DNA of 64,000 nt. It comes from Pseudisothecium myosuroides (taxonomy: Eukaryota > Streptophyta > Bryopsida > Hypnales > Lembophyllaceae). A program made the position numbers and the translations under genes. The notes below the pieces were generated by a model. That model was not told where the DNA came from, did no database searches, and saw nothing but the letters and a program-made list of their open reading frames with translations. Each line of letters begins with the position of its first letter. Within the stretch, counting starts at the first letter, position 1. Shown here in pieces: positions 1 through 13,200 of this stretch. The stretch covers positions 5,146,001-5,210,000 of the forward strand of contig OX637296.1 of assembly GCA_951799445.1 (NCBI GenBank), read 5' to 3'.

Positions 1-111
1 CAGGCCTCAAGGCATAAAAAGGAAAAATTCTCAACGCAAAAGAAACTGCTTCTGCATAATTATCAAAGACTTTTGGTGTTTAGCTTGGCACAATTCTAAA
101 ACAGTTCTCAC

Positions 112-488
112 CACAACACCAGGAGCCCGGCCAAGACCAGTAGTGCAATGTACATACTTAGGCAGTCGTTCCCTTATTCGCTTCAATTGCCTTATGCAAT
201 TGAGCCACAGCAACTGGTAACCTCATGCGTAAATCAAATGGATCAAAGTCCCTGCGCAACATTGAAAAAGGTTAGAACTCAGCTTTGACCTCACATCCAT
301 CCCTTCACTTGATTAGCTTTAAACTCACCATAACCATGACAACGAACAACTTAATTGGAAATTCATTGAGTACCTTATCTGGCATCGGTAGTGCATGATC
401 CCATCCAGTTCATTCACGTGTGCTTGGATGACTGAAAGATCCACTCCAAAGTATCTAGGTACTCCCAAGTAGTTAAGGGAGCTCGACA
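112..488 (-). pseudogene. SEX4-like: SEX4-like glucan phosphatase, broken partial gene
   Basis: Two exon-like blocks on the minus strand match the dual-specificity phosphatase domain of the plastid starch phosphatase SEX4, which removes phosphate from starch glucans. The upstream block (488-374) reads RYFGVDLSVIQAHVNE and ends at a GT donor. The next block (251-112) begins after a CAG acceptor with DFDPFDLRMRLP. It ends with the catalytic loop YVHCTTGLGRAPGVVV, so the CX5R signature (Cys, five residues, Arg) is intact, followed by a GTGAGA donor. Between DFDPFDLRMRLP and the catalytic loop the frame breaks near 158-161: a stop is read in one frame and the active-site loop is only open in another. 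The QQD-type segment before the first block is also poorly conserved. The rest would lie left of base 1. The C-terminal carbohydrate-binding part and the transit-peptide exons are not visible. LSF2 is a weaker alternative; the FDLRMRLP stretch favours SEX4. Confidence 0.7.
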
Positions 489-2018
<1,530 letters not shown>

Positions 2019-2021
2019 TCA

Positions 2022-2110
2022 CAATTCAAAGGGCTTGGCTCCGAAGGCCTCAAACTCATCCTTGTGCTCTCCTGTAACGACAAAGATGAATCCATCCCGT
2101 AGCATGAATT
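2022..2110 (-). other. Possible terminal coding exon, unrecognised
   Basis: A minus-strand stretch reads DGFIFVVTGEHKDEFEAFG and then AKPFEL before a stop. It has the composition of a real protein C-terminus rather than random AT-rich translation. A TTACAG acceptor lies inside it, so the true exon may begin at GEHKDEF. I do not recognise the family, and no upstream exon could be linked with confidence. It lies downstream of the F-box gene on the same strand but in a separate reading context. Confidence 0.25.
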
Positions 2111-2447
2111 TACGTAACCATGATCGATATAAAGGAAAATTAAAACTATAAGACATACAAAGCAAATGCATCCTTTTAACTATTTTGACAAATTGTTGAC
2201 TATTGCAGAACATTCAGTAGGTGTTGTAAGAATTCACCATTGTAGATCACTTGCAATCACGGCACTTAGTGAACGGCATCGGCTTCTCGATGAAGCTTTT
2301 GCTGTCTCTTACATGAGATGAGCTTGAGATGTTGCACAAAGAAAATTATTTGCCAAGGGCGGAGACAATTACTCAAGAGTGTTCCACAAAATTAAGAACC
2401 AAATGTATCAGGACCTATATACCGCTCATTTGCCCTGCTCATTTGCC

Positions 2448-3668
2448 CTAAGCAATCGCACTCCAACTAATCTCGCACATCTTATGGAGATGCAAAAGTT
2501 GTACAAAGGCTGGAAGTTTGCGCCACTCACAACTTGACAACTTGTACAGCCAAGCACACTCAGAACCAGCCCCATATACAAGTAAAGACCCGTTGCAACC
2601 CCAAAGTCTCGAAGTGATACTGTGTTGTGAGTAACTGAAGCACTTGCAAGGGCCACAACTGTGCACTCTCAATTTCACCCAAGTAGTTGTCTTCTCTGGG
2701 AGATGAAACTTTGATATGCAACACTTTTGTAGCACACTTGCACCATCCTCCAATAGATCTACAGGGCCTTGAGCTGCATCTTTGTGCAACACAAAAAGAT
2801 GGTCTTCAAGAAGTACACAACAACCTGGTTGCACCTCGAGTCCTGGTGCAATATCGGTTTCATTGAATTGCTGCAGTGATCCATGTGCACAGTTGTACAC
2901 GCAAAGGATAGGGAAAGTTACGAACTTACAATCGATATTGAAATAATCCCACCCAATGATGTAACCCTGTGTTGCTTCTGGGACTATCCACTGTTTCGTG
3001 TGGGAGTCGTAGACTTGGGCAAAGAAACCTCCGCCACCATTTGCAATGGAGCCCACAATAAAAACTTTATACTCCTTGGCTTTCTTGTCCATAATGAGTT
3101 TTATCATCCTTACCACTGTTACCAAAGTGTTGGTTTTTTCAGCACCCATACACATCAAAGGAGGAAGTTGTGTCTTCTGTTTCGTAAAAGGATTCATCAC
3201 AATGAATAGCCCGGGCTTGTTATGGCACCGCTCCCGTTCCGAAATACAACACAATAGTCCCCCATCAGCTCCATCAGCTAATTGAACCTTTTTAATTACT
3301 GCATCAATTTCATAAACATGCCATTGATCTGCTTGCACATCATAGATGTGACCAAACCTTGATAAATAGCTCATAGGTAAGAGAGCAAACATGTTGAGAT
3401 GAGCTATTGCATCAAAGACTTCCAAGTTGAACTCGGAGTCTTTGCAATCCACGTTCCTCTTCCATTCCTTGCAAAGAACTCGAAGCTGACCAATTCTGGC
3501 TACAGGAAGACGAGCAAACACAAGGTGCAAGAGCTCCTTGGGCAAAGTTTCCCAAAGACTAGGTTGCAAGGCCATGGCTGGGATCTTCAACATAGACATG
3601 CCTGTAACTTTGGAAATCCGAGTGTTAATCCATAGACTTATTACACTGAACATCAATTTAAACAACAT
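2448..3668 (-). CDS. F-box protein with kelch-like C-terminal half
   Basis: Single-exon 406-codon gene. An F-box lies at about residues 40-80 (LPKELLHLVFARLPVARIGQ, then LRVLCKEWKRN), the segment that binds SKP1 in SCF ubiquitin ligases. The rest has the spaced Trp/Gly/Tyr pattern of plant F-box beta-propeller proteins (for example FAQVYDSHTKQWIVPEATQ near residue 220), which would recognise the substrate. Length is typical of the family. The first 23 residues look like untranslated sequence; Met24 (codon at 3599-3597) or Met32 (3575-3573), just before the F-box, are more likely starts. The propeller repeats are diverged and the substrate is unknown. There is no sign of decay, unlike the SEX4 fragment to its left. 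Confidence 0.82.
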   Translation of the reverse strand: MLFKLMFSVISLWINTRISKVTGMSMLKIPAMALQPSLWETLPKELLHLVFARLPVARIGQLRVLCKEWKRNVDCKDSEFNLEVFDAIAHLNMFALLPMSYLSRFGHIYDVQADQWHVYEIDAVIKKVQLADGADGGLLCCISERERCHNKPGLFIVMNPFTKQKTQLPPLMCMGAEKTNTLVTVVRMIKLIMDKKAKEYKVFIVGSIANGGGGFFAQVYDSHTKQWIVPEATQGYIIGWDYFNIDCKFVTFPILCVYNCAHGSLQQFNETDIAPGLEVQPGCCVLLEDHLFVLHKDAAQGPVDLLEDGASVLQKCCISKFHLPEKTTTWVKLRVHSCGPCKCFSYSQHSITSRLWGCNGSLLVYGAGSECAWLYKLSSCEWRKLPAFVQLLHLHKMCEISWSAIA

Positions 3669-3769
3669 TGGACTTAATTAAGAGGACTTCATTGTCACTT
3701 ACTATAAACTCTGAGCCAAAGCAAATTGAAGTCAGAATTGCCAAAAGATGATCAGTTGCTTACCTAAGC

Positions 3770-3845
3770 TTGAAACCTAAACTCGAACTTGCGAATCCTG
3801 AGTGATGTCTCTGCAACTGAGCCCACAAGCCACTGTGAAAGACAA
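3770..3845 (-). repeat. tRNA-like SINE head (candidate)
   Basis: Read on the minus strand, this contains TGGGCTCAGTTG, close to a tRNA A-box (RNA polymerase III internal promoter). About 30 bases later comes AGTTCGAGTTT, a weaker B-box match. The spacing is that of a tRNA gene, but no cloverleaf closes and there is no anticodon arm, so a tRNA-derived SINE is more likely than a tRNA. Similar B-box-like segments followed by TCTCATAAGGTG occur in reverse at 8690-8765 and 9770-9855. Confidence 0.35.
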
Positions 3846-3859
3846 TCTGAAATTATTTA

Positions 3860-5480
3860 GATGCTCAGCTTCTGAAGAAGAGTTTGAGAGTCGATCAAGA
3901 CTTGAAACTTAGCAAGAGACTGCCATTTGTAAACTTTGGGTGTAAGTTGTGACGTTGTGAAAGCCAAGCTTGTTGCAGAAGGGATTGCAGGGCAGGCTCT
4001 TTGCTTAGAATTGAAGCTATTGATGCAGTGACATGATGCGACCCAATTTTGCAAGATGTCATTTTTGTTGAAAGCACTCAAAAACACGTAAAACCATCAA
4101 TACTACGCTTGCAAGAAACACTACTTTTGCAACATGTCAAATCTGATGCAAGCACTTTAAATTGCTTAAAACACCATTAATGCAGGCAACATTCACCTTT
4201 GTCAGAATATTTATTCTAAGGTTATTGAAAAATTTGCTTCTTAACAAAATTATCAATAGAAACAAATTGTTCTAAGGAATAATGAACTCAATGTTTGAAA
4301 CAAATTAAGTATTTGTACCCATGAGGTCTGTAGTTTAATTCTTAATAGTATTTGTAGTCCCCTCGTCTGCTTGCAATTTTTTTCCCCTAAAGATTGTACA
4401 GAGTATTCTTTTCTTCTTCGTAATGTGCACTGAAAAATGTCATCATAGAGGTGTTGTATATTTATTGTAAACAAACATGCTTGTTACGGACATCGTAAAC
4501 ATCCTTATATATTACTACCTAAGAAGTTGTACTTTTACTTTAGGAAGTAAAAGTATTCTATTCTATTTTTAATTTAGGAAGTTCTTCTAGAAGCTTCCTT
4601 TTACATTATGTCCTTGACAATGCCTATGTCACATATCAAAATGCCTTGTGAATAAATTACAAATCTTTCAAGTAACATGTCTCCAAGGTGTACCCTTGAA
4701 ATCAACACAAGGCTTTCAAGGGCTCTTATATTTTGATTGTATACATTTTGTGTAATCAATATCTAAGTTTTAGTGTTGCTTATAGGTCCAAATTTAATTG
4801 TGGCTTTTTGAAAAGTGATGATTATAAGTGCAAAAACTTAATGGTAATAAGGATAACAAGACCAAAAAAAATTTGAATAATGTTTTTTTGTTATTGAACT
4901 ATTAAATTTTTTGTTGGATCTTCTTGGTAGGATGAAGTTTGGGCATTTATTAAACTAAGTTTGAATGAAAAAATATGACTTAGATTGAAACTAGGAAAAG
5001 ATGCAACTTTCAAAAAGAATTGATTACTAGAAATGCAATTCCACCAAGATATACCAAAAAATCCAAAAAAAATTAAAAGAAAACCTTGGATGAAGTTTTG
5101 GTGATCAAAAATCATCCAAATCTTTGAACTCTTCTAATTTATGCTAGGAATGTCCAATTAAGAAGTATGAAATCTTCTTGAAACTTGAACAATAAGATCT
5201 AGGCATTTGAAATTCAAAAACTAGGGATAAAATACTTTAACTTTGAACCAGTACAAAAGACTAGTAGAATAGTAAATCAACCTTGTACAAACTCTAAAAC
5301 TTAGAAGTTAGTATTAGAATCATATGGTAGCACATTAAATCTTTCCATAATCATAATGACTTACGTAAACAAGTACAAATTGAAAGAAGTAGGTGTAGAT
5401 GAAGTCAGATTAGAAAATAAACAACTTTCAAATGAAGAACCATCCAAAATTTTGAAAAGAAGAATTGTAACTTATTCATA
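3860..5480. other. AT-rich intergenic DNA
   Basis: No gene supported. Mostly AT-rich with many homopolymer runs. The short open frames have skewed Phe/Ile/Lys composition and no domains. Confidence 0.6.
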
Positions 5481-5486
5481 TGGTAT

Positions 5487-5675
5487 TTAAATAGTGCATG
5501 CTAAAGTGTGTTGAAATCCTCTTTTAGTAACCAATAAGATCCAATCAAAATAATTTATGTTTAATAATAATAACTATCTAATAAATATGCTTAATAATAA
5601 TAATAATTATTTGATATTTATATTTATATTTAATAATAGTAACTAACTAATGTCATTGTAATTAGTGACAAATAC
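5487..5675. repeat. Dispersed repeat copy A (LTR-like, 3 copies)
   Basis: Shares an ordered series of short blocks with copies near 16035-16170 and 58730-58880: an AATAGTG/GTGTCC start, AAAGTGTRTTGRAATC, a run of TTTAATAATAATAA, then AATTAGTGACAA and TAGGTGTGC. The block AAAGTGTGTTGAAATC resembles the start of some copia-type solo LTRs. No partner LTR, primer-binding site or polyprotein was found. Copies are diverged and boundaries approximate. Confidence 0.35.
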
Positions 5676-7995
5676 TAGTGTGCCCTATGCCATTTCCACA
5701 CCCAAAATCAAAGTAAATGTAATTTTTTAATTTTTTAATTCAATAAAAAAACTTTGAAATTCAATAAGTTTTGTACCATAGGTTTGAATGCCAAGAAACA
5801 AAGCCCATGCACTTTTCCTCGCCAAGGGCTTTCCAACAGTACCAAGAATGCAACCAAGGGACTTATGGTCTAAGATATCTCACTGTAATAAATAAAAAAA
5901 ACAAAACAAAACAAAACAAATAGCCTAACTTAAGATATGTACTAGTATACCTTGTGCCACAACCAAAATATAAGTAAAAGTAATTTTCTAAATTTTTAAT
6001 CTTTAAAAACTTTAAAAATCCATATCTTTCACAGCGTGAGTCGGAACGCCACGAAACAGAGCTCATGCACTCTTCTTCATCAACGGCTTTCTTGACGGTA
6101 CCAAGAACACGATCGGGGGACTCACGGCCCAGGAGATCTTACCATAACAAACAAACAAACAAACAAACAAACAACCTAATTTAAGGTATGGATAGGTGCA
6201 CATATTTTCATGTGGGTCTTTATAACATTTATCGGTGTCAATATTGGATGGTAGAGTGGGTTTTCAATTTTAGTTTTTTTGATGTGTATTGCATGAAGAA
6301 AAATTACGGTTAAAGCTTTGATATCCTCAAAGATTCAAAACTCAACAAATAATAACATTCTTAACCAATCTAAAAGACTCTCGGGCTGCAGTTTGTATAA
6401 TTTATCACTCAAAAGCAATACAAACTAACGTGCCGTGTACCATTGCCACAACCAAAATGAAAGTAAGAGTAATTTCTTAATTTAATTTTTAATTTTCAAT
6501 TTATAAAAACTTTGAAATTCAATATCTTTCACATCGTAGATCTAAGGGTGATTGCAAGAAACACCAACCAATTTTATTGTGTTTTACACTACTCATGGCT
6601 ATTTTTTCTGGTGTACTTTAAAATTAGAAAAAATAAAATAAAATAAAAATATGGCCAATATATACACCTATAAGATATAAAATGAAGGTAACCACCAAAA
6701 GAAAATCATAGAAAAATTCTCTGAGTAGGAGAACTAGAGAAGTGCCAAATCTCAAAAAAATACATACTTTGATGTTTTAATTAGTAGAAAATAGGAAAAA
6801 AAATTGGCCATTTGTAATAACTTTATGGACATGGTCATTCACCAAAAAAACACCAAAATAATTTTTTATATAATTCAAAAAGCAAAGAATGGACTTCTAC
6901 TTGACATATAATTGACTATTTTTATAAATCCTTTGAGCAGTAGCTAAAAGTATACTAGAACACCATCCCTTTCAAATTTTAGCTCCAAATTTGTTTCTTT
7001 GGATACTACTTTGTTCAGAAGACTCCAAAATTGGCAAGTGTGACATATAATTGGGGGCTATTTTTGGATAGTGAAACATTTTTAAAAGATTAGAAAAACT
7101 TAGAAAGGTGTATAATAGTCATGAGTACCTTGCCTACGCATTTTGAGTCATTTGAAGCCAGAACGCAAAAGTTATGGCTAAAAAACAAATCAGCACACAA
7201 GGTGTGACGCTAAATAGTAGAGGTGTTTCTTGCAATCACTCCCAAATGCCGCAAAACAAAGCCCGTGCACCCCTCCTCATAGAGAGCTTTCAGACCATAC
7301 CAAGGATGCAATCGGAAGACGCATGCTCTGGGAGATCTCATTGTAACAAATAAATAAACAAAACAAAACAAAACAAACAAATAGCCTAACTTAAGGTATG
7401 GGCTAGTGTGCCACGTGCCATTGCCATAGTAAAAATAAAAGTATAAAGTAATTTTTTATTTTTTTAACTCATAAAAACTTTCAAATTAAGTAACTTAAAC
7501 ACCGTAAGCCAAAACACCACAAAACAAAGCTCGTACACCCCTCTTTGCCGAGCGCTTTCCGATGGTACCAAGAACGCCCACCAGGGAAGGATGCATGGTC
7601 CATGAGATCTCAATATAACAAGCAAACAAACAAGTAATTGAATGACCACTCATCAAGTAGAATAAAGGATTAAGCAACTAAACTTAGGATGAATAGTGAT
7701 TTCAAGGGCCATTCCTTGACAAGCGAGGATCGAGTGTTCAAGAAGATCTAGTGTGCCTTGTATAGTTGCCACAACCAAAATAAAAATAAAAGTTATTTTC
7801 TATGTTTTTCTCATTTATAAAAACTTCGAAATTCAATAACTTTCACACTATATGTCCAAACACCATGAAACAAAGTCCGTGCACCCCTCCTTGCCAAGGG
7901 CTTTCCGACGGTACTAGAAATGCAACAACAAGACCTATGGTCCAAGAGATCTTACTGTAACAAAAAAACAAACAGCCTTATCTAAGGTATGGATT
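5676..7995 (+). repeat. Cluster of five ~250-bp direct repeats
   Basis: Five same-direction copies: 5676-5938, 5939-6190, 6431-6545 joined to 7242-7404, 7405-7635 and 7746-7995. Each starts near CTAGTGTGCC, passes ACAACCAAAATAAAAGTAA, TAAAAACTTTGAAATTCAAT, a GC-richer centre (CCTTGCCAAGGGCTTTCC, GACGGTACCAAGAACG, GAGATCTCACTGTAAC) and a (CAAA)n tract. Each ends at TAGCCTAACTTAAGGTATGG where complete. The third copy is split by the TIR element at 6546-7241. The CAAA-rich tail and short length would fit a SINE or a local satellite; no pol III box was found. Confidence 0.75.
6546..7241. mobile_element. Miniature TIR element, family M1, copy 1
   Basis: Left end GGGTGATTGCAAGAAACACC; the right end is its reverse complement apart from small changes. 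It interrupts copy 3 of the 250-bp repeat, which gives an exact empty-site comparison: the host reads CTAAATGCC across the junction, and the flanks are CTAA on the left and CCAA on the right, a 4-bp target duplication with one change. The interior is AT-rich and non-coding and shares the segment AAAATTCTCTGAGTAGGAGA with the copies at 27389 and 61968. Confidence 0.8.
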
Positions 7996-9299
7996 TTTCT
8001 GAGGGTACATTTGGAATATGTTCTTCCTTTTGCAACGGATGCATTTGCTAGATTGCTACAAAACCTTCAAAGAATATAGCTTCATTTCGAACAAATGTAT
8101 CCATTTGGATGAATAAAATGAGAATTACATCTATATATATGGATATAATGAATTTCATAATTCTAGTGAAGATCACTTTCTCAATTGCTGAAAAAAATGA
8201 ATAAAAAACCCATGGGAACCTTCCATTTAAGCTTCAGAAAAGGTATATTGGAGAAGAACCTAGGTTGGTATCTAAGGAGAATGTGCCTTTGTAAAGACAA
8301 GATGACTACACTTTCTTGACTAACAATATAAGGATGATTCTTTATTTCAACCTATATTCTTTGGTGCTTCAACTACAAGCTACACTTATATAGAATGTTC
8401 ATGATTTGCACAAGAAAAAAGTGGAGGAAAGGGAGAAAATAGGGAGAGAAAAGCAAAAAGATGTTAAAACGGAGAAGATTCTCAAAATCTTGCCGCTTTA
8501 CGTAGTTTTTTTTGGTGAAAAAAAAATTTCACAGTGGTTTCAAAGGTAAGCTAACTTGACACTCCAATGGAGTGCGAACTCCAATCTTTTCAAAACATGC
8601 AATGTTTCTACAAAAATGCCAGATACCCTCCAAAAGGAGAGGTTTTTACTGTTCCAAGCCCGGGAATTACACACCTTGGGTATCCCCATCAGGAACAAGT
8701 GGAGGGGCCCCTGTGCAAGCAATGTCAGCATGGGGAGTTGAACCAAGAATCTCATAAGGTGGAAGCACTCAAAACCATCAATAATAAGCAATTTAGCATA
8801 GTTGGAGGCAACTTTTCCTAAAATAGATATTTTGTAGTATATAAGCGAGTGAAAATGATGAATATTAAAAAAAAAATAGATTTTTCAGATGTGGTATGTA
8901 ATTTCTATGATTTTTCAAAGAAACAGCTCCCTAGATCACTGAAACTGTCATATAAGTGAACCCAAAACTGAAATCTGCAAAAATCAGTAGTTAGCAAATG
9001 AGAGTGAGGTATGTGTTCTTCAAATGCATTAGCAAATCAGAGCCAAGCATTTCAAGGATACATTAATGGGAAGTGTAGGAACAAATTTGGTGATAGTCTA
9101 AGGTTCAGGAATGGAAGCAAGCCGGGACGCTAATAGATGTTTCTACCTTATGAAGTCCCTATCACTTGGCCATCATCCCGGGTAGTTTAAGGTCATTTCA
9201 AACCACAAAATGGGAGGTTTTGTTTTAGGACAGTACAAAGTCCCCAACGCTGTTACACTGCAGCTACAGTAGTTTCATGGGTTTTAATACAATCATTCT
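7996..9299. other. Intergenic; degenerate SINE-like patch at 8560-8800
   Basis: No gene supported. Bases 8560-8800 are GC-richer and open in several frames. On the minus strand they carry GGTTCAACTCC, a fair pol III B-box, and CACCTTATGAGA, shared with 9770-9855. The remainder is unremarkable AT-rich sequence. Confidence 0.35.
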
Positions 9300-9303
9300 T
9301 TAA

Positions 9304-9516
9304 CCCTTAAAGAACGGACTAGTGACCGTGGAAATCATTCATTTGAATACCATGAGAATCATTGCCTTCAAAAAAATGGAAAAGCAAGTCAACCTACTGT
9401 AGAAGACCTTCCCTTTTCACAACAAATTTTGGAGGATGGATAGTTGTACTTCTGTCCACATGCAAAGATTCTCTGTCATTCATAGGACGCCAAACATCCG
9501 CTGCGTCGTTCAAGGG
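9304..9516. mobile_element. Short TTAA-flanked TIR element (piggyBac-like ends)
   Basis: TTAA at 9300-9303 and again at 9517-9520 flank a 213-bp unit. Its ends are CCCTTAAAGAACGGAC on the left and, read inward from the right, CCCTTGAACGACGCAG. A TTAA target duplicated beside CCC-starting inverted ends is the pattern of piggyBac-type elements. There is no coding capacity. The larger elements at 16600 and 31667 share the TTAA plus CCYTAAAGG-like ends. Confidence 0.5.
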
Positions 9517-10217
9517 TTAAGAGAGCTGCCCACATACCTGCTGCTATAGTAGCAAACTGAGATTCAACACAACTCATGTACAGTACAGGATGAATTTGCC
9601 TCTTGTCAACTACATAACAAGTACAAAAACAACGACAGTAGCTTGAGAACATCCTCAATCCTTAATCAAACTAGTCGAGGCTGCATCATCAATTGTCTTG
9701 GGTTGAAGTGAGCCACGAAAGTCCAACTGCTTAATCGAGTGATCCATTTGAGCTTGAGGAAGTGGCAGGCTTGAATTCATAAGGCCCTTGCCTCACCCCC
9801 CAAACCTGTAAATTGCAGGTTCCCAAAGAAAGAGTTTCATGTCTCATAAGGTGTAAGCTTACTGTAAAAATTAAGCTCACAAGGTTCAACACCCAAATAA
9901 AATGTGTATCGGGGTATATGTGCACTTGAAGGAGATCGACTTCATACCTGCTTGCCAGCATCATCGTATGCACGGTCCCAGCAGTGAACTTCTCCATTTT
10001 TATAACTTAGATGCTGAGCTCTGACGTGCATGTAGACGCTCAACGCCAATTGCCGAAACAAAAATTCACAAAATTTTTTATGAATTTTTCACAATTTCGG
10101 AGAGCAACCAAGCTCACAAGGAGGCAGAGAGAGATCTTTGTTGATTGTTGAGGGGGCGGAGTTCTGCATTTGAAACTCTGCAAATGCAATACTGGGCCAC
10201 TGAGGTAATCTTGCTAG

Positions 10218-13200
10218 ATGGTCGCAGAGCTTAGACAGCCTTTGGTTGTCAGCATGGGGCATGATTGTCTCACTCGAGCTTGCAGTCGCGCGTCCAGCTC
10301 GCCACTATTCTGCTGGAGCAATTTGTTGCGAGAGGCAAACAAAGCTTGTAATAAGTTCAAACCTAATCAGATTGCTCTAAACCCTGGAGCTTCACGGTTG
10401 CAAGCCTGGCCGAATGTGAGCTGCTCGGTTGCATTTACGCCCGATTCCGCTACTTTGCCGAGCAAACCAAAGCAAGAATTGTCTACCAATTCCAGCAGCA
10501 GGAATGTTGCACGAGTATTGAAAGAAACCACAGACTTCGCGAAGGAAGAGCCACGAGCGTTGGCTGGTGACCCCGGGAAGGTGTCCGTGGGAAATTTAGG
10601 CTACCACGTGAAACGAGAGGCCGTGAAGGAGTTTTTCTCCCAATGCGGGCCTGTGCGCGACATCATCTTCATGACGATCCCGAGAGGTTTGCAGTTATTG
10701 TTAGGTGTCAATGTTAGGTCATTAGCTCGTTGTTGTCTGAGTGTGAGGTTTACAATGTGACTGATCCCGAGTCTCTGCAAAGGAGCGACAGAATGTAACG
10801 ACTAAAGTTGTTTGATTTCATACAAGCCACCCTCTTGAGCAGATTAGAATCACGTGTGGCAGGAGAGGGAGCCTCAATCAGAATGGCATGAAGAGAGAGA
10901 GAAAGCGTCGAATGATTTTCGAAAATTGGTAGAAGATCACCCCAAAGATGTGCGGAAGGTAGTCGGTACTTTCAATAAGATTGAAAAGGTTAGTGATCAA
11001 ATCTCTGCCCTCCATTTCATCCGTTGCATGCTTAGTTTCTGCAAATTTTAGGGTTTTTTTATGTGAACCTTCATACTCACAACTATGGTTCTTGGTAGCG
11101 TGTACTGAAGATTTGATGGATTTTTTACAGCCAAAGCGTCGAGAATATACATTGCTAGTAAATTACTATGGAAAGCGTGGGGATAAGCACAGCGCTCGGG
11201 CTGTATTTGAGAGTGTGCGAGCTGCAGGCATTGACCCAACGTCCATGCTTACACCAAGTAAACCCAACGTCACTGTTTTGGACTCTTGCTGTAACTCTCT
11301 AGACTACTGTTTCGCGTATGATCATTTTGTGTGGAATTCTTTCCGTTCTCCTTCGTAACAAACTAGGTTTCTTTTTGCGGGAAACCAGCTTGGTACATGC
11401 ATACGCAGTGGCCCGCGATTTGCGAGGAGCAGCGGCTTGTGTTGAGGAGATGGAAGCTGACGGAATCATTCCAAAGGAAGCAACTTTTAGTGTGATTATT
11501 TCGGGCTATGGGAGATTGGGAGATGTCAAGTATGTATCTCTGTCTCACAATGTATAACAATTGTGGATTTCACTGATCTAGTCTCACAATGTATAACAAT
11601 CTCTCTGGGTTGCGCAAGCTAAAAATAGTAATTCCACTTTGGCAGATAATATTAACTTTCAGGTGGTGTTTCTTTTGCTCAAAAATGTAGGTTATGATTT
11701 CTTCTTTCTATAGGTACATTTTTGCCTTCCTTGAAGCTTCCTAAATGATATACTTCAATATGCAAACGACCACTTTTGGCCATTCGGGCTTCTTATTAAG
11801 TCAGTTCATCACTTAATTTCTTCACAGCATGTGCTGTGGTCCCTGTATTCCACCCTATTTATTCCAATGTGTTTGCATCGAATTATTCTCTTTTCTGGTT
11901 TCTAAGGTGGACAAAGACGTGACTATTCATAGGCCTTACGTAGAGCTTCTCGCATTTACGAGCTTGGCCTGTTGAAGAGCTGCAGAGATTTGGTTTCAAA
12001 GAGCACTGAGGGAGAGTTGCCATCATAATGGTGTTATTTACAACAACACCATCAACGCTCACTGGTAGGATTCGTTCTATATGTCATTCTTGTCTCTTTG
12101 GCTAATAGCTATTTTTCAGGTTGTGAATGTAAGCTTCATTGATTTTGTCATGCTTCTCAAAAGACCAATAATGGTTTTTGGGGAAGTGCAGCAAAGCAGG
12201 CAATATGGAGCGGGCTGAAGCTTTAGTGGTAGATATGGAGGAACATGGGTTAGGGGCAACGCTTGGTCTTTACAACATGATGTTGGACGGCTATGCTCAT
12301 TGTCGTGCTGAGGTCCAATGCTGTGGATGTCTTTCGCAAATTGAAGGCAAGTCTTCACTTCCTTAGAAGTTGATGCTCTTTTTATATTTTGGCTCACAGA
12401 CTCTCATTACAATGCCTGTTCATCCCGCTATTAGATTGACAAACTTCTTAATGTTAAGTAATAGGCTTTAGATTCATATAGTCCTCCTATTGAGTTAATT
12501 TTAAGTCAAGGTTAGTGTAACACAAATGGTGTTAACTAAATATGAGTGTGATGTTAGTGTTATTAGCACTCACTTGATTTTACATTGGCAACTACTGATT
12601 TAGCATGAACTTGACAGAGTTTTAATATTGATCCATGTCCTAATAGATTAACATCAATTTACATCAACAACTTTGTCAATCTAATGGGAGATCGTTTGTG
12701 ACATGTTTTCCATTAAATGTTTCATGATCAAAACCATGCATTACAAGCAAACGCAGATTGTTTATACTCACCTGCACTTTTCCTTTGGTTTCAGGACACG
12801 GGCATGTCTCCAACTGTTGTAAGCTACGGTTCTCTCATAAATCTGTACTCAAAGGTACTTTCACACTTCCGCTGAATTTTCTATCACTTTGTGACTGTGT
12901 GCTCCACCCCGTCAATGTAATTCATTATCGTCCTTGGACACTGCAGCTTGGGAAGATGACCAAGGCATTGGAGATTTGCAACGAAATGGAGGCTCAAGGA
13001 ATATGCACAACCGCAAGACGTATTCGATGAATATTGATGGATATGTACATCTAGGTGATACGATAAATGCATTCTCTGTCTTCGAAGACATGTCCAAAGC
13101 AGGCATTAAACCGGATGGGGTTACCTACAATATTCTAGTGAATGCCTTCTGCAAAGATGGACAAATGAAGCGAGCTGTACAGCTGCTTGCCCGCATGGAG

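Noticed and set aside
3770..3845. A functional tRNA gene
   Set aside because: A-box and B-box spacing is right, but no acceptor stem or anticodon arm can be folded.
5880..6175. (CAAA)n runs as independent microsatellites
   Set aside because: They are the tail of the 250-bp repeat and occur at the same place in each copy.
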